From an uncultured Pelagibacteraceae bacterium (GTDB lineage: Bacteria > Pseudomonadota > Alphaproteobacteria > Pelagibacterales > Pelagibacteraceae), in contig CACBDC010000001.1 of the NCBI GenBank assembly GCA_902537845.1, positions 1 through 64,000 of the forward strand: a DNA stretch of 64,000 nucleotides, read 5' to 3'. The stretch's first letter is position 1; each line of letters opens with the position of its first letter. Under the pieces are notes generated by a model. It was not told where the DNA came from and did no database searches. It was given only the letters and a program-made list of their open reading frames with translations. The position numbers were made by a program, and so were the translations under genes. Of the stretch, positions 1 to 9,244 are shown piece by piece.

Positions 1-2
1 TA

Positions 3-194
3 ACAGATATCCTTTACGTTACTTATGGCGCTGGACATGCTTTCGGCATTAATCTTGATAAATGTTTTAATGAGGTTCAAAATTCAAATATGAGCAAATT
101 AGGATTGGATGGAAGACCAATTTTTAATGAAAAAGGTAAAGTCATGAAAGGGCCTAACTATTTTAAACCTAATTTGAGTAAGTTTGTTGCATGA
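3..194 (+). CDS. C-terminal part of a MazG/PRA-PH-like nucleotide pyrophosphohydrolase (truncated by window start)
   Basis: Frame 3 reads TDILYVTYGAGHAFGINLDKCFNEVQNSNMSKLG...GPNYFKPNLSKFVA* to a stop at 194; resembles phosphoribosyl-ATP-pyrophosphohydrolase-like proteins. Confidence 0.6.
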   Translation, partial: TDILYVTYGAGHAFGINLDKCFNEVQNSNMSKLGLDGRPIFNEKGKVMKGPNYFKPNLSKFVA

Positions 195-270
195 TAAAAG
201 ACAACTATTATTGGATATTACTGGGTATTGCTGTAGGTATATTATTGTATTTAGGAGATAAATATATTTT

Positions 271-1017
271 CTAAAGTTTCGTGCCTTTAAAAATTTGGTT
301 AAATTTATCATCCTCAAGAAAATAATATTCAGTTGAAATATCGAAGTTATTGAATAAATTTTTATAGAACTCTTCAGTTCTAAAACTCCATTCATCTTCA
401 ACTTCTTTATTTGAAATGGCTTCTACCACAAAAATTTTACCTCCAGGTTTTACCTTTTTCTCTAATATTTGAAAAATATTCGAGGCTTTATTTTTTTTAA
501 ATCCACCAAAAACTGCAAACACAAATAATAAATCAAAATAATTTTCATATGTTTTATTATCTTTAAGATCATTAAAACTTAGAAATGTTTTATTCTTTGA
601 ATTCTGAAAATTTTTAAGAAAAAATTCATTATTTTCAACACCTATATAGTTACAATTAAATTTTTTAATGAAAAAATCAGAAAACCTTCCATACCCGCAT
701 CCAAAGTCTAACACGTTACTTCCTAACTCTATATTTCCATTTAAACATTTTAATAATATTTTTTCGTGTATATCGGTTATTTTTTTTTGCTCAGATAATG
801 AGATTTGATTGCCAAAAACAGATGAATTTCCCATTTTTGCAGATCTTTCATCCCAATTAGTTTCTTTAAAATATTTTTTTATTTCCCATATAATTCTTGG
901 AAATATTTTAAATGGATTTAAGATATATTTAACTAATTTTTTGCTAATTTTATTTTCTTCTTTTTTTTTTAAATCTGATAAAGACGTTTTAAAATTATCT
1001 AAAAGTATTTTTTTCAT
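271..1017 (-). CDS. class I SAM-dependent methyltransferase
   Basis: 248 aa ORF; VLDFGCGYGRFSDFF motif I and later YFDLLFVFAVFGGF. Confidence 0.75.
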   Translation of the reverse strand: MKKILLDNFKTSLSDLKKKEENKISKKLVKYILNPFKIFPRIIWEIKKYFKETNWDERSAKMGNSSVFGNQISLSEQKKITDIHEKILLKCLNGNIELGSNVLDFGCGYGRFSDFFIKKFNCNYIGVENNEFFLKNFQNSKNKTFLSFNDLKDNKTYENYFDLLFVFAVFGGFKKNKASNIFQILEKKVKPGGKIFVVEAISNKEVEDEWSFRTEEFYKNLFNNFDISTEYYFLEDDKFNQIFKGTKL

Positions 1018-1027
1018 ATTCTGTTTA

Positions 1028-1103
1028 GGGACGTTCAGTTACCTGGTGCCGTGAACCTTTTAACATTATTCCTTATTATACGCCATTTGCAATTTTATTT
1101 ACA
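1028..1103 (-). repeat. Degenerate tmRNA 3'-end fragment / att-like repeat A
   Basis: gggacgttcagttacctggtgcc...ccatttgcaatt; aligns with the tmRNA 3' region at 15461-15550 and closely with the copy at 5185-5252. Confidence 0.7.
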
Positions 1104-1155
1104 AAAAGATAAACTAACGTTACTTCATTTTTATCTATAAAATTAATAAAATTGT

Positions 1156-2184
1156 ATGAAAAAAATTGCAATAACTGGTGGTTCGGGTTTTTTCGGAGAG
1201 TATCTTATTAATTTCATGCTCTCAAAAAATATTGAGTGTTTATCTATTGATATTAATTCTCCTGACAAAAAAAATAATAAATTCTCATTTGAAAAAATAA
1301 ACATATGCGATCAAGAAAAACTATCAAATAGCCTGAATGATATTGACGCGATATTTCATTGTGTCGCGAACGTCCCTCTTGCAAAAAATAAAAAACTTTT
1401 TAAACATACAAATATTTTAGGAACAAAATCTATACTGGATGCAAGTTTAAGAAAAAAAATAAAAAAAGTAATAATACTCTCTTCAAGTGCAGTTTATGGA
1501 ATTCCAAAAAAAAATCCTGTAAATGAACAAAGTGAGACAATCCCTAAGGAAGATTACGGAAAAAGTAAACTTGAAGCTGAACAAGTATGTTATGATCCAA
1601 AGTATAAAGACTTAGATATTACAATAATTCGTCCCAGAACGATTATGGGACACGGACGTTTGGGTATATTTGAAATTTTATTTGACTGGGTAAGCAAAGG
1701 ATACAATGTTCCAGTTTTAAATAATGGAAAAAATATCTATCAGTTTATTCACGCAAAAGATTTGGCTAAAGCTTGTTTCATTTCCTCAAAATTAGAGGGT
1801 ATAAACTTGATTAATTGTGGTACAGAAAAATATTCAAGCATGTATGAGACTTTAAGTAATTTATGTAAATACGCAAACACAGGATCAAAAATTAAATCTT
1901 TACCTTTGGGGTTGATAGAGCCAATCATGAATGTATCTTCTTTTTTAAAGCTTTCACCTCTTGCTCCTTATCATTCATTAATGTATGGCAGATCGCTTTA
2001 TTTCGATAATAAAAAAATTAACGCTTTAGGATGGACATCAGAGTATTCCAACGATCAGATGTTTAGAGAAAGCTATGACTGGTATTTGGCTAATAAAGAT
2101 AATATAGGTTTACAAAATCAAAAAAGTGCTCATAAAAACAAAGTTCAGCAAAAAATTTTAAAACTTCTAAGATATTTATTATAA
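1156..2184 (+). CDS. NAD-dependent epimerase/dehydratase (extended SDR)
   Basis: ITGGSGFFGEYL Rossmann motif, SSSAVYG...YGKSKLEAE active-site pattern. Confidence 0.85.
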   Translation: MKKIAITGGSGFFGEYLINFMLSKNIECLSIDINSPDKKNNKFSFEKINICDQEKLSNSLNDIDAIFHCVANVPLAKNKKLFKHTNILGTKSILDASLRKKIKKVIILSSSAVYGIPKKNPVNEQSETIPKEDYGKSKLEAEQVCYDPKYKDLDITIIRPRTIMGHGRLGIFEILFDWVSKGYNVPVLNNGKNIYQFIHAKDLAKACFISSKLEGINLINCGTEKYSSMYETLSNLCKYANTGSKIKSLPLGLIEPIMNVSSFLKLSPLAPYHSLMYGRSLYFDNKKINALGWTSEYSNDQMFRESYDWYLANKDNIGLQNQKSAHKNKVQQKILKLLRYLL

Positions 2185-2186
2185 AA

Positions 2187-3962
2187 ATGAAAACAGTAAT
2201 TCAAAATCTTGTTTTTTTTATAAACGACATTACAGATATAATAGTTAAAAAAGAGGGAATAAAAGATTTTAGTCGATCAAACAGAAGACAACTTTTAGCT
2301 CATTTTCTAAAGAGCCAGCAATTAATTAAATTTTTTTTTCTTGTTCATTTATTTTTTCTTAATATTTTCTCATTTTTAATAGGTTTAAAATCACTCAAAA
2401 GCCTCTCTTTGTCAAAAAGAGAAAAGTTATATAAAATATTTGAAAAGAGAAATTTAGTAAGATTTAAAAAAATTACAGAATTAATTACTGCTCTTGTTTT
2501 TTTAATAAAATACAATAATGAAAAATTAATAAATCAAAAGAAAAGCTCCTCTTTCCAAAACAAAAAATATTATGATAATATTGTGATAGGCTCTGGCCCG
2601 AGTGGAGCTGTTACAGTCAATAATTTGCTGAAAAATAAGTTTCAAACTTTATTAATCGAGCAAGGGTATAAAACATCAATTCCAAAAACTAAACATCCTG
2701 CAACAGAATTTTATCATAAGTGGAAATATTCAGGATTATCAGGAGCTGTAGGAAAATATGATTTACAATTTGCATCAGCTGAGTGTTATGGAGGAGGAAG
2801 CGAAATTAATAGTGGTCTATATCATGAAATTGACGAACTATTCATAAAAAAATTAATAAATAAAAATGATATTAAAAATTTAATTAAATCTAATGATGAA
2901 TGGAAGTCAATTACTTCATCAGATAATTTTGAAGCTCTGAGTCAGAGGGATAAAAATTTGACTAATTATTTTACAGACGGCTCCAAAGTTTTGGGCTGGA
3001 AATACGAGAGTATTAAAAAATTTTTTAAAACCAATGGCAGCGCTTTAAAACAATCAATGACGTCTACTCTTTTGAAAGAAGCTGAGAGATCTGGTTTAGA
3101 ATTGTTATTGGGTCATAAGGTAAAAAAAATTTTGAGAGATAAAGATAAATGGAAAATAACCTTTTCTAAAAGCCCAATGGAGATATCGTGTAAAAACCTT
3201 TTTTTGTGTTGTGGCACCCCATACACTTTGAACTTATTAAAAAAAAGCGGAATAATGTCCTGGACATATAATGATAATTTTCATTTTCATCCAATGATTA
3301 AAATTGTTGCAAAATTTCCACTAAAGGTAAATCACAATATAAATAAAAATGTTATCTCAGCACAAATTACTCAATTTTATCCAAACTATCTTTTTGGGAA
3401 TGCCGCAAGTGATATTCAATTTTTAAAGATTAGTGCAATAGGCAATAAACTATTTAGCAAAGATGTCGATAAAAATTCTGAACACATGGCTATTTTACAT
3501 GCAACTTTCACTAATGGAAAATGTAATTTTATTAAAATCCCATTTATAGATGAGCCAATAATCACTTTTAAAATTAATAAAGAAGAGGCTCAAACAGTGA
3601 AAGAAGGTTTACTTAATTTAATTAAATTTGCTTTCAAATCAGGTGCTGAATATGTTTACATTTTAGACGATTCAAAAACAAAATTAGAGAGTTTTGATGA
3701 AGAAAAAATTAAAAATATTTTGAAAAAAATTAAGTTAAGTTTTTCAGCAGTTCACTTGCTTGGTGGAATAAATTTTGGTGAAAAAAAAGAAAATTTATTT
3801 GACTCATTTGGAGAGTGTAAAATTAATAAATTTAAAAACCTATTCGTAAATGACTCATCGCTTATCTCAGAAAATTTACTTAAAAATCCGCAAGGAGCAA
3901 TCATGAGTTTAGCTCAAAGAAATATTGATCATTTTATAAGGGAACAAAAGAATGATAAGTGA
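2187..3962 (+). CDS. GMC-type FAD-dependent oxidoreductase
   Basis: YDNIVIGSGPSGAVTVNNLL FAD-binding motif; C-terminal FVNDSSLI..NPQGAIMSLAQRN. Confidence 0.75.
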   Translation: MKTVIQNLVFFINDITDIIVKKEGIKDFSRSNRRQLLAHFLKSQQLIKFFFLVHLFFLNIFSFLIGLKSLKSLSLSKREKLYKIFEKRNLVRFKKITELITALVFLIKYNNEKLINQKKSSSFQNKKYYDNIVIGSGPSGAVTVNNLLKNKFQTLLIEQGYKTSIPKTKHPATEFYHKWKYSGLSGAVGKYDLQFASAECYGGGSEINSGLYHEIDELFIKKLINKNDIKNLIKSNDEWKSITSSDNFEALSQRDKNLTNYFTDGSKVLGWKYESIKKFFKTNGSALKQSMTSTLLKEAERSGLELLLGHKVKKILRDKDKWKITFSKSPMEISCKNLFLCCGTPYTLNLLKKSGIMSWTYNDNFHFHPMIKIVAKFPLKVNHNINKNVISAQITQFYPNYLFGNAASDIQFLKISAIGNKLFSKDVDKNSEHMAILHATFTNGKCNFIKIPFIDEPIITFKINKEEAQTVKEGLLNLIKFAFKSGAEYVYILDDSKTKLESFDEEKIKNILKKIKLSFSAVHLLGGINFGEKKENLFDSFGECKINKFKNLFVNDSSLISENLLKNPQGAIMSLAQRNIDHFIREQKNDK

Positions 3963-4827
3963 ATTAAAATATCTAAGATTTAGTCATATCTTTAAAAATT
4001 TTTTAATTCTAGCACCAATTTTGGGATCACAAGGTTTAGAAAGTGAGTTTAATTATTTCTTATTTATAAATGGATTAATTTCTTTTTCTCTTCTTACACT
4101 AAGTTGTTATTTAATAAATGATTATACTGATAAAAAAACTGATAAAAAAAATGTTTTAAAAAAGAAAAAATATTTAGCTTTGAGTAAAAAAAAGGTTTTT
4201 TTAATTCTTAGTTTATTAATATTTTTATTTATTATCCACGGATTATATTTTTCAATTCTAAACAATATATTTCTCTTTTGTTATTTTTTAAATTTTATTC
4301 TTTATAATTTCTACCTTAAAAAATTTAAGATTATTGACTTATTGATGCTGAATAATTTTTATATGATAAGAATTTTGTATGGAGCTAAGTTATTTGTTAT
4401 CGATATAACATTTGGTTTTTTGATATTCTTTTATTTTTTATTCCTAGGTTTATCAACTGCTAAACGTTTAATACAAGTTTCTTCAAATAAACTCAAAAAA
4501 AATAATGTTATTTCTCCTTATTACATTGGAGATAAAATAATCTTAAAAAAAAATATTTTGTTTTCTTTTTTTACCACTCTTATAATCCTAGTTCTTTTTA
4601 TTTTAAATATTCGAAATATTATTTCTCTTGAAGATAAAATTTTTTTACCTTCATTCTTAAATTTTACGGAAACATTAATTTTGTTTAGCTTCTATGCCAT
4701 ATGGATAATGCGTTGTTATTATTTAATTAGTAAAAATAGAATTAAAATAGATATTTATAAATATTACATTGAAGACAAATTTAGTTATCTTTTATTATTA
4801 ATATTTCTTTTAATTTTTTTTTCATAA
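3952..4827 (+). CDS. UbiA-family prenyltransferase (decaprenyl-phosphate phosphoribosyltransferase-like)
   Basis: multi-TM protein with CYLINDYTDKKTDKKN (NDxxDxxxD-type) motif. Confidence 0.7.
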   Translation: MISELKYLRFSHIFKNFLILAPILGSQGLESEFNYFLFINGLISFSLLTLSCYLINDYTDKKTDKKNVLKKKKYLALSKKKVFLILSLLIFLFIIHGLYFSILNNIFLFCYFLNFILYNFYLKKFKIIDLLMLNNFYMIRILYGAKLFVIDITFGFLIFFYFLFLGLSTAKRLIQVSSNKLKKNNVISPYYIGDKIILKKNILFSFFTTLIILVLFILNIRNIISLEDKIFLPSFLNFTETLILFSFYAIWIMRCYYLISKNRIKIDIYKYYIEDKFSYLLLLIFLLIFFS

Positions 4828-4830
4828 TTC

Positions 4831-5172
4831 GTGAGTAAAATTAATTCTATTTTTGTTTATGGGACACTGCAAATCGGGAAACAACATGAGAATATTTTGA
4901 GAGAATTAGGGGGAAATTGGCAAAAAGGATATGTATACGGTAAGTTGACTAATGTAAGTGCTGGTCCTGATTATGGTTACCCTTGCCTTAAATTAGATAA
5001 AAAAGGTGTAAAGATATACGGCATGGTTTTTGACTCAAAAAATTTAGAGAAAAAAATTGAAGAAATCGATAAGTTTGAAGGAAAAAATTACAAGAGAGTA
5101 GTTACAGAAATATATTTGGAAAATGGTTCAAAAATTCAAGCCTATTTGTATGAACTAAAGAAAAAAAATTGA
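4831..5172 (+). CDS. gamma-glutamylcyclotransferase-like (AIG2/GGCT) protein, GTG start
   Basis: IFVYGTLQIGKQHENIL motif; DKFEGKNYKRVVTEI. Confidence 0.8.
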   Translation: MSKINSIFVYGTLQIGKQHENILRELGGNWQKGYVYGKLTNVSAGPDYGYPCLKLDKKGVKIYGMVFDSKNLEKKIEEIDKFEGKNYKRVVTEIYLENGSKIQAYLYELKKKN

Positions 5173-5184
5173 AAAGATTAGAAA

Positions 5185-5252
5185 GGGGCGTTCTGTTGCC
5201 AGATACCCGGACTTTGTAACATTATTCCTTATTATCTACCATTTGCAATTGT
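5185..5252 (-). repeat. tmRNA 3'-end fragment / att-like repeat B
   Basis: ggggcgttctgttgccagatacccggactttgtaac...ccatttgcaatt; core nearly identical to the tmRNA 3' end. Confidence 0.8.
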
Positions 5253-5320
5253 TTAAAATCTAAAATTTTGATGAAAATTTCGGCAGAGGATCGGTAAGAT
5301 TTATGCTAGTTTCTTGGACT

Positions 5321-6418
5321 ATGAAAAAACTTTTAGGAATTGTAGTGTTAGGTTTGTTACTTACAAACTGTACTGTTAAATATAATGTGGTCGGTAAGTA
5401 CGAGGAATTTAACGAAGTATTCATCGGCACTGTTAATAGTGATTTAATGACAGGTACTGCAGTTATAGAAGTCGAGACTGTTCCTTCAAAAATGAAATGT
5501 AATGGTAATTCTAGAATTACATTTATACCTGCCTCAAATTATTTTATTCCAGGATACTGCGCAGGTCAGAAAGGAGTGGCCACTCTAATGTGTTCGTTAA
5601 CAGGGAGAGTTGAAGGAACATTTACAGCAACTTCTTGCACCAAAGGTTATGGAACTGGTTATGATAAAAAGGGTAGGATGTTTGCTTTCACATTCGGACA
5701 TAAAGAAGAAGAAGCAAAAGTTGAAATTGCAAAATTAATGGAGCAATCAAAAAGTAAACCAAAACTTCCAATTTACGAGCCAGAGAAAGTTAGAAAGAAA
5801 AAAGGTTACAGCACAGGAACTGGTTTTTTTATTTCAAATGATGGTCATATGATTACAAATTATCACGTTATAAGAAATGCTAAATCTGTGAAGGTTTCAA
5901 TTGAAGGCAAAGAAATAGATGCAAAAGTAATCTCTCAAGATAAAGCAAATGATATAGCGATAATTAAAGTTGATACTCCAGTTAAAAATTCAATACCAAT
6001 AATTAAATCAAATAAAACTGATGTTGGAGAAGAGGTATTTACTTTAGGATATCCATTAGTGGACGTGCAAGGAAAAGAACTTAAAGCTACTTTTGGTCGA
6101 GTTAATGCAATGTCAGGTTTACAAGATGATATTAGACTAATGCAAGTTGATGTTCCAATCCAACCAGGTAATTCTGGTGGTCCACTTATAAATGCTAAAG
6201 GGGAAGTTATTGGAATCGTTACTGCAACTTTAGACTCTATAGTTACATTGTATAAAAAAGGTGTCCTACCTCAAAACGTTAACTTTGCAGTTAAATCTGA
6301 TTACGCTTTTCCAATTATTAGCAATATTACCTCTGAAGGAAAATCAGGTAGCAAAAAAGATTTCTCCGAGTGGGTTAAAAAATATAGAGATAGCGTAAAA
6401 ATGGTTATTGCTAGATAA
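5321..6418 (+). CDS. trypsin-like (S1C/HtrA-type) serine protease lipoprotein
   Basis: MKKLLGIVVLGLLLTNC lipobox; GTGFFISNDGHMITNYHVI, NDIAIIKVD, QPGNSGGPL triad. ORF-track start is 5303; 5321 fits the signal peptide better. Confidence 0.85.
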   Translation: MKKLLGIVVLGLLLTNCTVKYNVVGKYEEFNEVFIGTVNSDLMTGTAVIEVETVPSKMKCNGNSRITFIPASNYFIPGYCAGQKGVATLMCSLTGRVEGTFTATSCTKGYGTGYDKKGRMFAFTFGHKEEEAKVEIAKLMEQSKSKPKLPIYEPEKVRKKKGYSTGTGFFISNDGHMITNYHVIRNAKSVKVSIEGKEIDAKVISQDKANDIAIIKVDTPVKNSIPIIKSNKTDVGEEVFTLGYPLVDVQGKELKATFGRVNAMSGLQDDIRLMQVDVPIQPGNSGGPLINAKGEVIGIVTATLDSIVTLYKKGVLPQNVNFAVKSDYAFPIISNITSEGKSGSKKDFSEWVKKYRDSVKMVIAR

Positions 6419-6431
6419 ATCTTAAAATTGA

Positions 6432-6794
6432 GTGTACGAATTATTTGCAAATCTTACTTTAATTGTACATTTAATTTTTATTTTATTTGTTATTTTTGGT
6501 GGATTGCTTTTTTTTATTTTTTCAAAAATCATCTATATTCACCTCCCAGCATTATTATGGGGAATTTATATAGAACTAACTAATGCTGTTTGTCCACTAA
6601 CTTATCTCGAAAATTGGTTTTTATATAAAGGAGAGTTAACAACCTATTCTAATGATTTTATTAATAACTATTTTTTTCCAATAATCTATCCTGAGGGCTT
6701 AACTAATGAAATTCAAATATATCTTGGTATATTGCTTATAGTTATTAATATTTTAATTTACGGATTTATTTTTAAAAATTTTAAGAAAAAATAA
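6432..6794 (+). CDS. DUF2784-like membrane protein
   Basis: hydrophobic 120 aa with CPLTYLENWF motif; GTG start. Confidence 0.65.
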   Translation: MYELFANLTLIVHLIFILFVIFGGLLFFIFSKIIYIHLPALLWGIYIELTNAVCPLTYLENWFLYKGELTTYSNDFINNYFFPIIYPEGLTNEIQIYLGILLIVINILIYGFIFKNFKKK

Positions 6795-6815
6795 GGAGCG
6801 TTCTGTTGCCAGGTG
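6795..6815 (-). repeat. tmRNA 3'-end att-like repeat C
   Basis: ggagcgttctgttgccaggtg. Confidence 0.85.
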
Positions 6816-6839
6816 AATTATTTTTAAGTATATTTAATT

Positions 6840-7037
6840 ATGTTTTTTGGATGGCTTAAAGGTATATTAGCTAATTTCTTAATTTGGCTGGGATTAACAT
6901 GCATTGTTTATGGAATGTATTTATTTGGCGATGAAAGAAATGGAACAGTTTCACTAATAATTGGAGTTATTGCTGGTACTGCTGGCTCATATTTTAGATA
7001 CGTTTCGAAACAAACTGTTAGAACTACAAAAAAATAA
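6840..7037 (+). CDS. small two-TM hypothetical membrane protein
   Basis: 65 aa ORF MFFGWLKGILANFLIWLG... Confidence 0.6.
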   Translation: MFFGWLKGILANFLIWLGLTCIVYGMYLFGDERNGTVSLIIGVIAGTAGSYFRYVSKQTVRTTKK

Positions 7038-7043
7038 ATTTTA

Positions 7044-7063
7044 GGGGCGTTCTGTTGCCCGGC
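7044..7063 (-). repeat. tmRNA 3'-end att-like repeat D
   Basis: ggggcgttctgttgcccggc. Confidence 0.8.
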
Positions 7064-7203
7064 AATAGATTAGAAATCGGCATATTTGCTCACTAATCAA
7101 AACTACTTCGTTGTAAACTTCGTTGAATGATATCTTTATTTTACCCAAAGTTTGCCTTTTGACTTCGTTGAAAAACTCTAAAAATTTAACTAGATTTATT
7201 CTA

Positions 7204-7578
7204 GTGAAAAAATTTTATATCATATTTATTTTATTTTTGTATTCAGAAATACTAGATGCAAAAACAACAAACTTAAGTTGCAAAGTTGATGGAAAAACTT
7301 ATTCAATAATTGTAGATGATGAAAACAAGAAAGTTACTTGGTTAGATAAAATAGTTGAAGCAAAGTTTTCTGCAACGACTGTAAATTTTATTGTTCATAA
7401 TGAGGAACACAAACCAGGGTCGGGTGTTTATGTAGTTATAAGTTATTCAATCAGCAGAGAAAATCTTGGAATTGTTCAAACAGTAAGTATGATTACGCCA
7501 ATATTAGATAGCAATGAAACTCTAGATAAAAAAACTGGAATTTGCGAAATTGGAAAAAAAATAGAGACCAAGTTTTAA
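7204..7578 (+). CDS. small exported hypothetical protein
   Basis: signal-like VKKFYIIFILFLYSEILDAK from GTG 7204 (ORF-track start 7123 is less likely). Confidence 0.55.
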   Translation: MKKFYIIFILFLYSEILDAKTTNLSCKVDGKTYSIIVDDENKKVTWLDKIVEAKFSATTVNFIVHNEEHKPGSGVYVVISYSISRENLGIVQTVSMITPILDSNETLDKKTGICEIGKKIETKF

Positions 7579-7580
7579 AG

Positions 7581-7633
7581 TGGCGTTCTGTTGCCAGGTG
7601 CCCTTAACCTTGTTTATTAAATCAGTTTAATAA
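7581..7633 (-). repeat. tmRNA 3'-end att-like repeat E
   Basis: tggcgttctgttgccaggtgcccttaacc followed by an AT-rich hairpin (ttattaaa..tttaataa) at the position of the tmRNA post-tag hairpin. Confidence 0.8.
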
Positions 7634-7875
7634 CCACAATTAATACGTCTACTTGTTTTACCATATAATGGAATAGCTAATTGACAATTTTGTTCAACTA
7701 TTCTTTTAACTAAAGTACTAGTCACCATAGTTAAACGAAGTTCATTTCTTACATCCTCAACATCATCTTTGGTAGCCCAATGATTTCCAGCCAAAACATT
7801 ATTTGGTGTCCATATTTTAATGTTTAAAGAAACTAAACAGATTGCAATAATTGTTAAAATTATTTTTAAGTACAT
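7627..7875 (-). CDS. small exported/membrane hypothetical protein
   Basis: 82 aa, N-terminal hydrophobic segment MYLKIILTIIAICLVSLNIKI. Confidence 0.5.
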   Translation of the reverse strand: MYLKIILTIIAICLVSLNIKIWTPNNVLAGNHWATKDDVEDVRNELRLTMVTSTLVKRIVEQNCQLAIPLYGKTSRRINCGY

Positions 7876-7890
7876 TTGCTCCTTTCATTA

Positions 7891-7911
7891 GGGGCGTTCT
7901 GTTGTCCGTCC
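7891..7911 (-). repeat. tmRNA 3'-end att-like repeat F (distal end of integrase element)
   Basis: ggggcgttctgttgtccgtcc. Confidence 0.75.
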
Positions 7912-7948
7912 CAATTCAACTTATAACAGAATATAACACTTTTTGAAT

Positions 7949-7971
7949 AGGTACATAGTAAGGTACATAGT
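7949..7971 (+). repeat. Putative integrase arm-type sites, left end (2 x AGGTACATAGT)
   Basis: AGGTACATAGTAAGGTACATAGT; same 11-mer occurs at the right end. Confidence 0.7.
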
Positions 7972-7978
7972 CTTTTGG

Positions 7979-9208
7979 TCATTTCTTTGTAATCACTTTT
8001 AAATTTTTAGTAGATTTCTTTCTTTCAGGAAATACTTGATTGTGAATTTCTAATAAATGGTCATCTGACAATACTGAATAATGTTGGTTAATCATTTGAG
8101 GACTATTATTAGAGTGAAGTGCCAGAACATTAGTATCTACACCTTTCTTTCTTCTACCAGTAATAAATGAGTGTCTATAAACATAGATTGGTCTTTTTCT
8201 GCCGTCTTCTAACTCATACAAACCTAATTCATTAGATAATCTTACAAAGTTCTTTCTTATTCTTTCAAATAACTTTTCTCTATTTTCTACTTTAGGAAAA
8301 AACAAGTAATCAAGTTCATTACAATTTTGGTGTCTGTTTATAATTCTAGGATAAACATCATCTCGCCACCAATCTGCTAATGTAAATGTATGTTCTTGTT
8401 TTTTAGTTTGTAATAATCTCATTTTAATTACAGGTTTATCGCTGTGTGGGTCGTTTATAAAACCAATATGATTTCTTCTTACTCTTAAAAGTTCTAAACC
8501 AGGTCTAGCGCCACTACTACTATCACAAGTAGATAAGTAGTCTGCTGTTTCGTCATAAAAATTATCTTCAGTAATTCGCCATTCATCTTTAAATCTATTT
8601 CTAATTTGTTTTCTTTCTTTAGGTTGATAACCAACTCTCTTAATACCTTTGCCTGTTAATCTAGGAAATTCTGGTACTTGGTCAAATGGTACTTTGTTAT
8701 TCTTTAATGCTTTATTCATTTGATTACTTAAAATGATTTTATAATTTCTTTGTGTCGCTACTGCTTTGCCTTGTTCATTTAAGTTGTAAAATATTTCTGT
8801 AATAGCGTCATCAACTTCAGATGGATTTGTATAATCAATTCTTTCTAAAATAGTTTTCATCTCATTATTGAATTGACCTTGTTCTTTTTTATTTCTTTGA
8901 GGATTTACAAGTTCTCTACTTTTGAAATAAGGTAATGCTATATCTTTGTAATAACTTCTCTCAACTTTTTTGATTTTATTTTTATTCTTCTCAATTTCTG
9001 ATTTGAAATCAAAATTCTTAAATACTTTAATCGCTTCTTTTTCTGCTTGTCTTTCTTCAGAAACTTTTAGTGATTGAGTATGACAACCATTGTTGTTGTA
9101 TCCTTTACAAACCCAAAATCTTACATAGTAAAATTTACTTTTCTTTTCGTACTTGTAAATTTTCGCTGGTATTCTTTTGAGTTGTTTTTGTTTTTCTATC
9201 TTCGGCAT
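7979..9208 (-). CDS. tyrosine recombinase / phage-type integrase
   Basis: C-terminal RHSFITGRRKKGVDTNVLALHSNNSPQMINQHYSVL (HxxR...Y catalytic pattern); position beside att. Confidence 0.85.
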   Translation of the reverse strand: MPKIEKQKQLKRIPAKIYKYEKKSKFYYVRFWVCKGYNNNGCHTQSLKVSEERQAEKEAIKVFKNFDFKSEIEKNKNKIKKVERSYYKDIALPYFKSRELVNPQRNKKEQGQFNNEMKTILERIDYTNPSEVDDAITEIFYNLNEQGKAVATQRNYKIILSNQMNKALKNNKVPFDQVPEFPRLTGKGIKRVGYQPKERKQIRNRFKDEWRITEDNFYDETADYLSTCDSSSGARPGLELLRVRRNHIGFINDPHSDKPVIKMRLLQTKKQEHTFTLADWWRDDVYPRIINRHQNCNELDYLFFPKVENREKLFERIRKNFVRLSNELGLYELEDGRKRPIYVYRHSFITGRRKKGVDTNVLALHSNNSPQMINQHYSVLSDDHLLEIHNQVFPERKKSTKNLKVITKK

Positions 9209-9244
9209 TCTATTATTTCTTTTTCAAATTATGGTAGATGGATA

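Noticed and set aside
99-401. 100 aa minus-strand ORF
   Set aside because: Overlaps two better-supported coding regions in other frames; no recognisable features.
809-1054. 81 aa + strand ORF
   Set aside because: Antisense to the methyltransferase and overlapping att repeat A; low-complexity translation.
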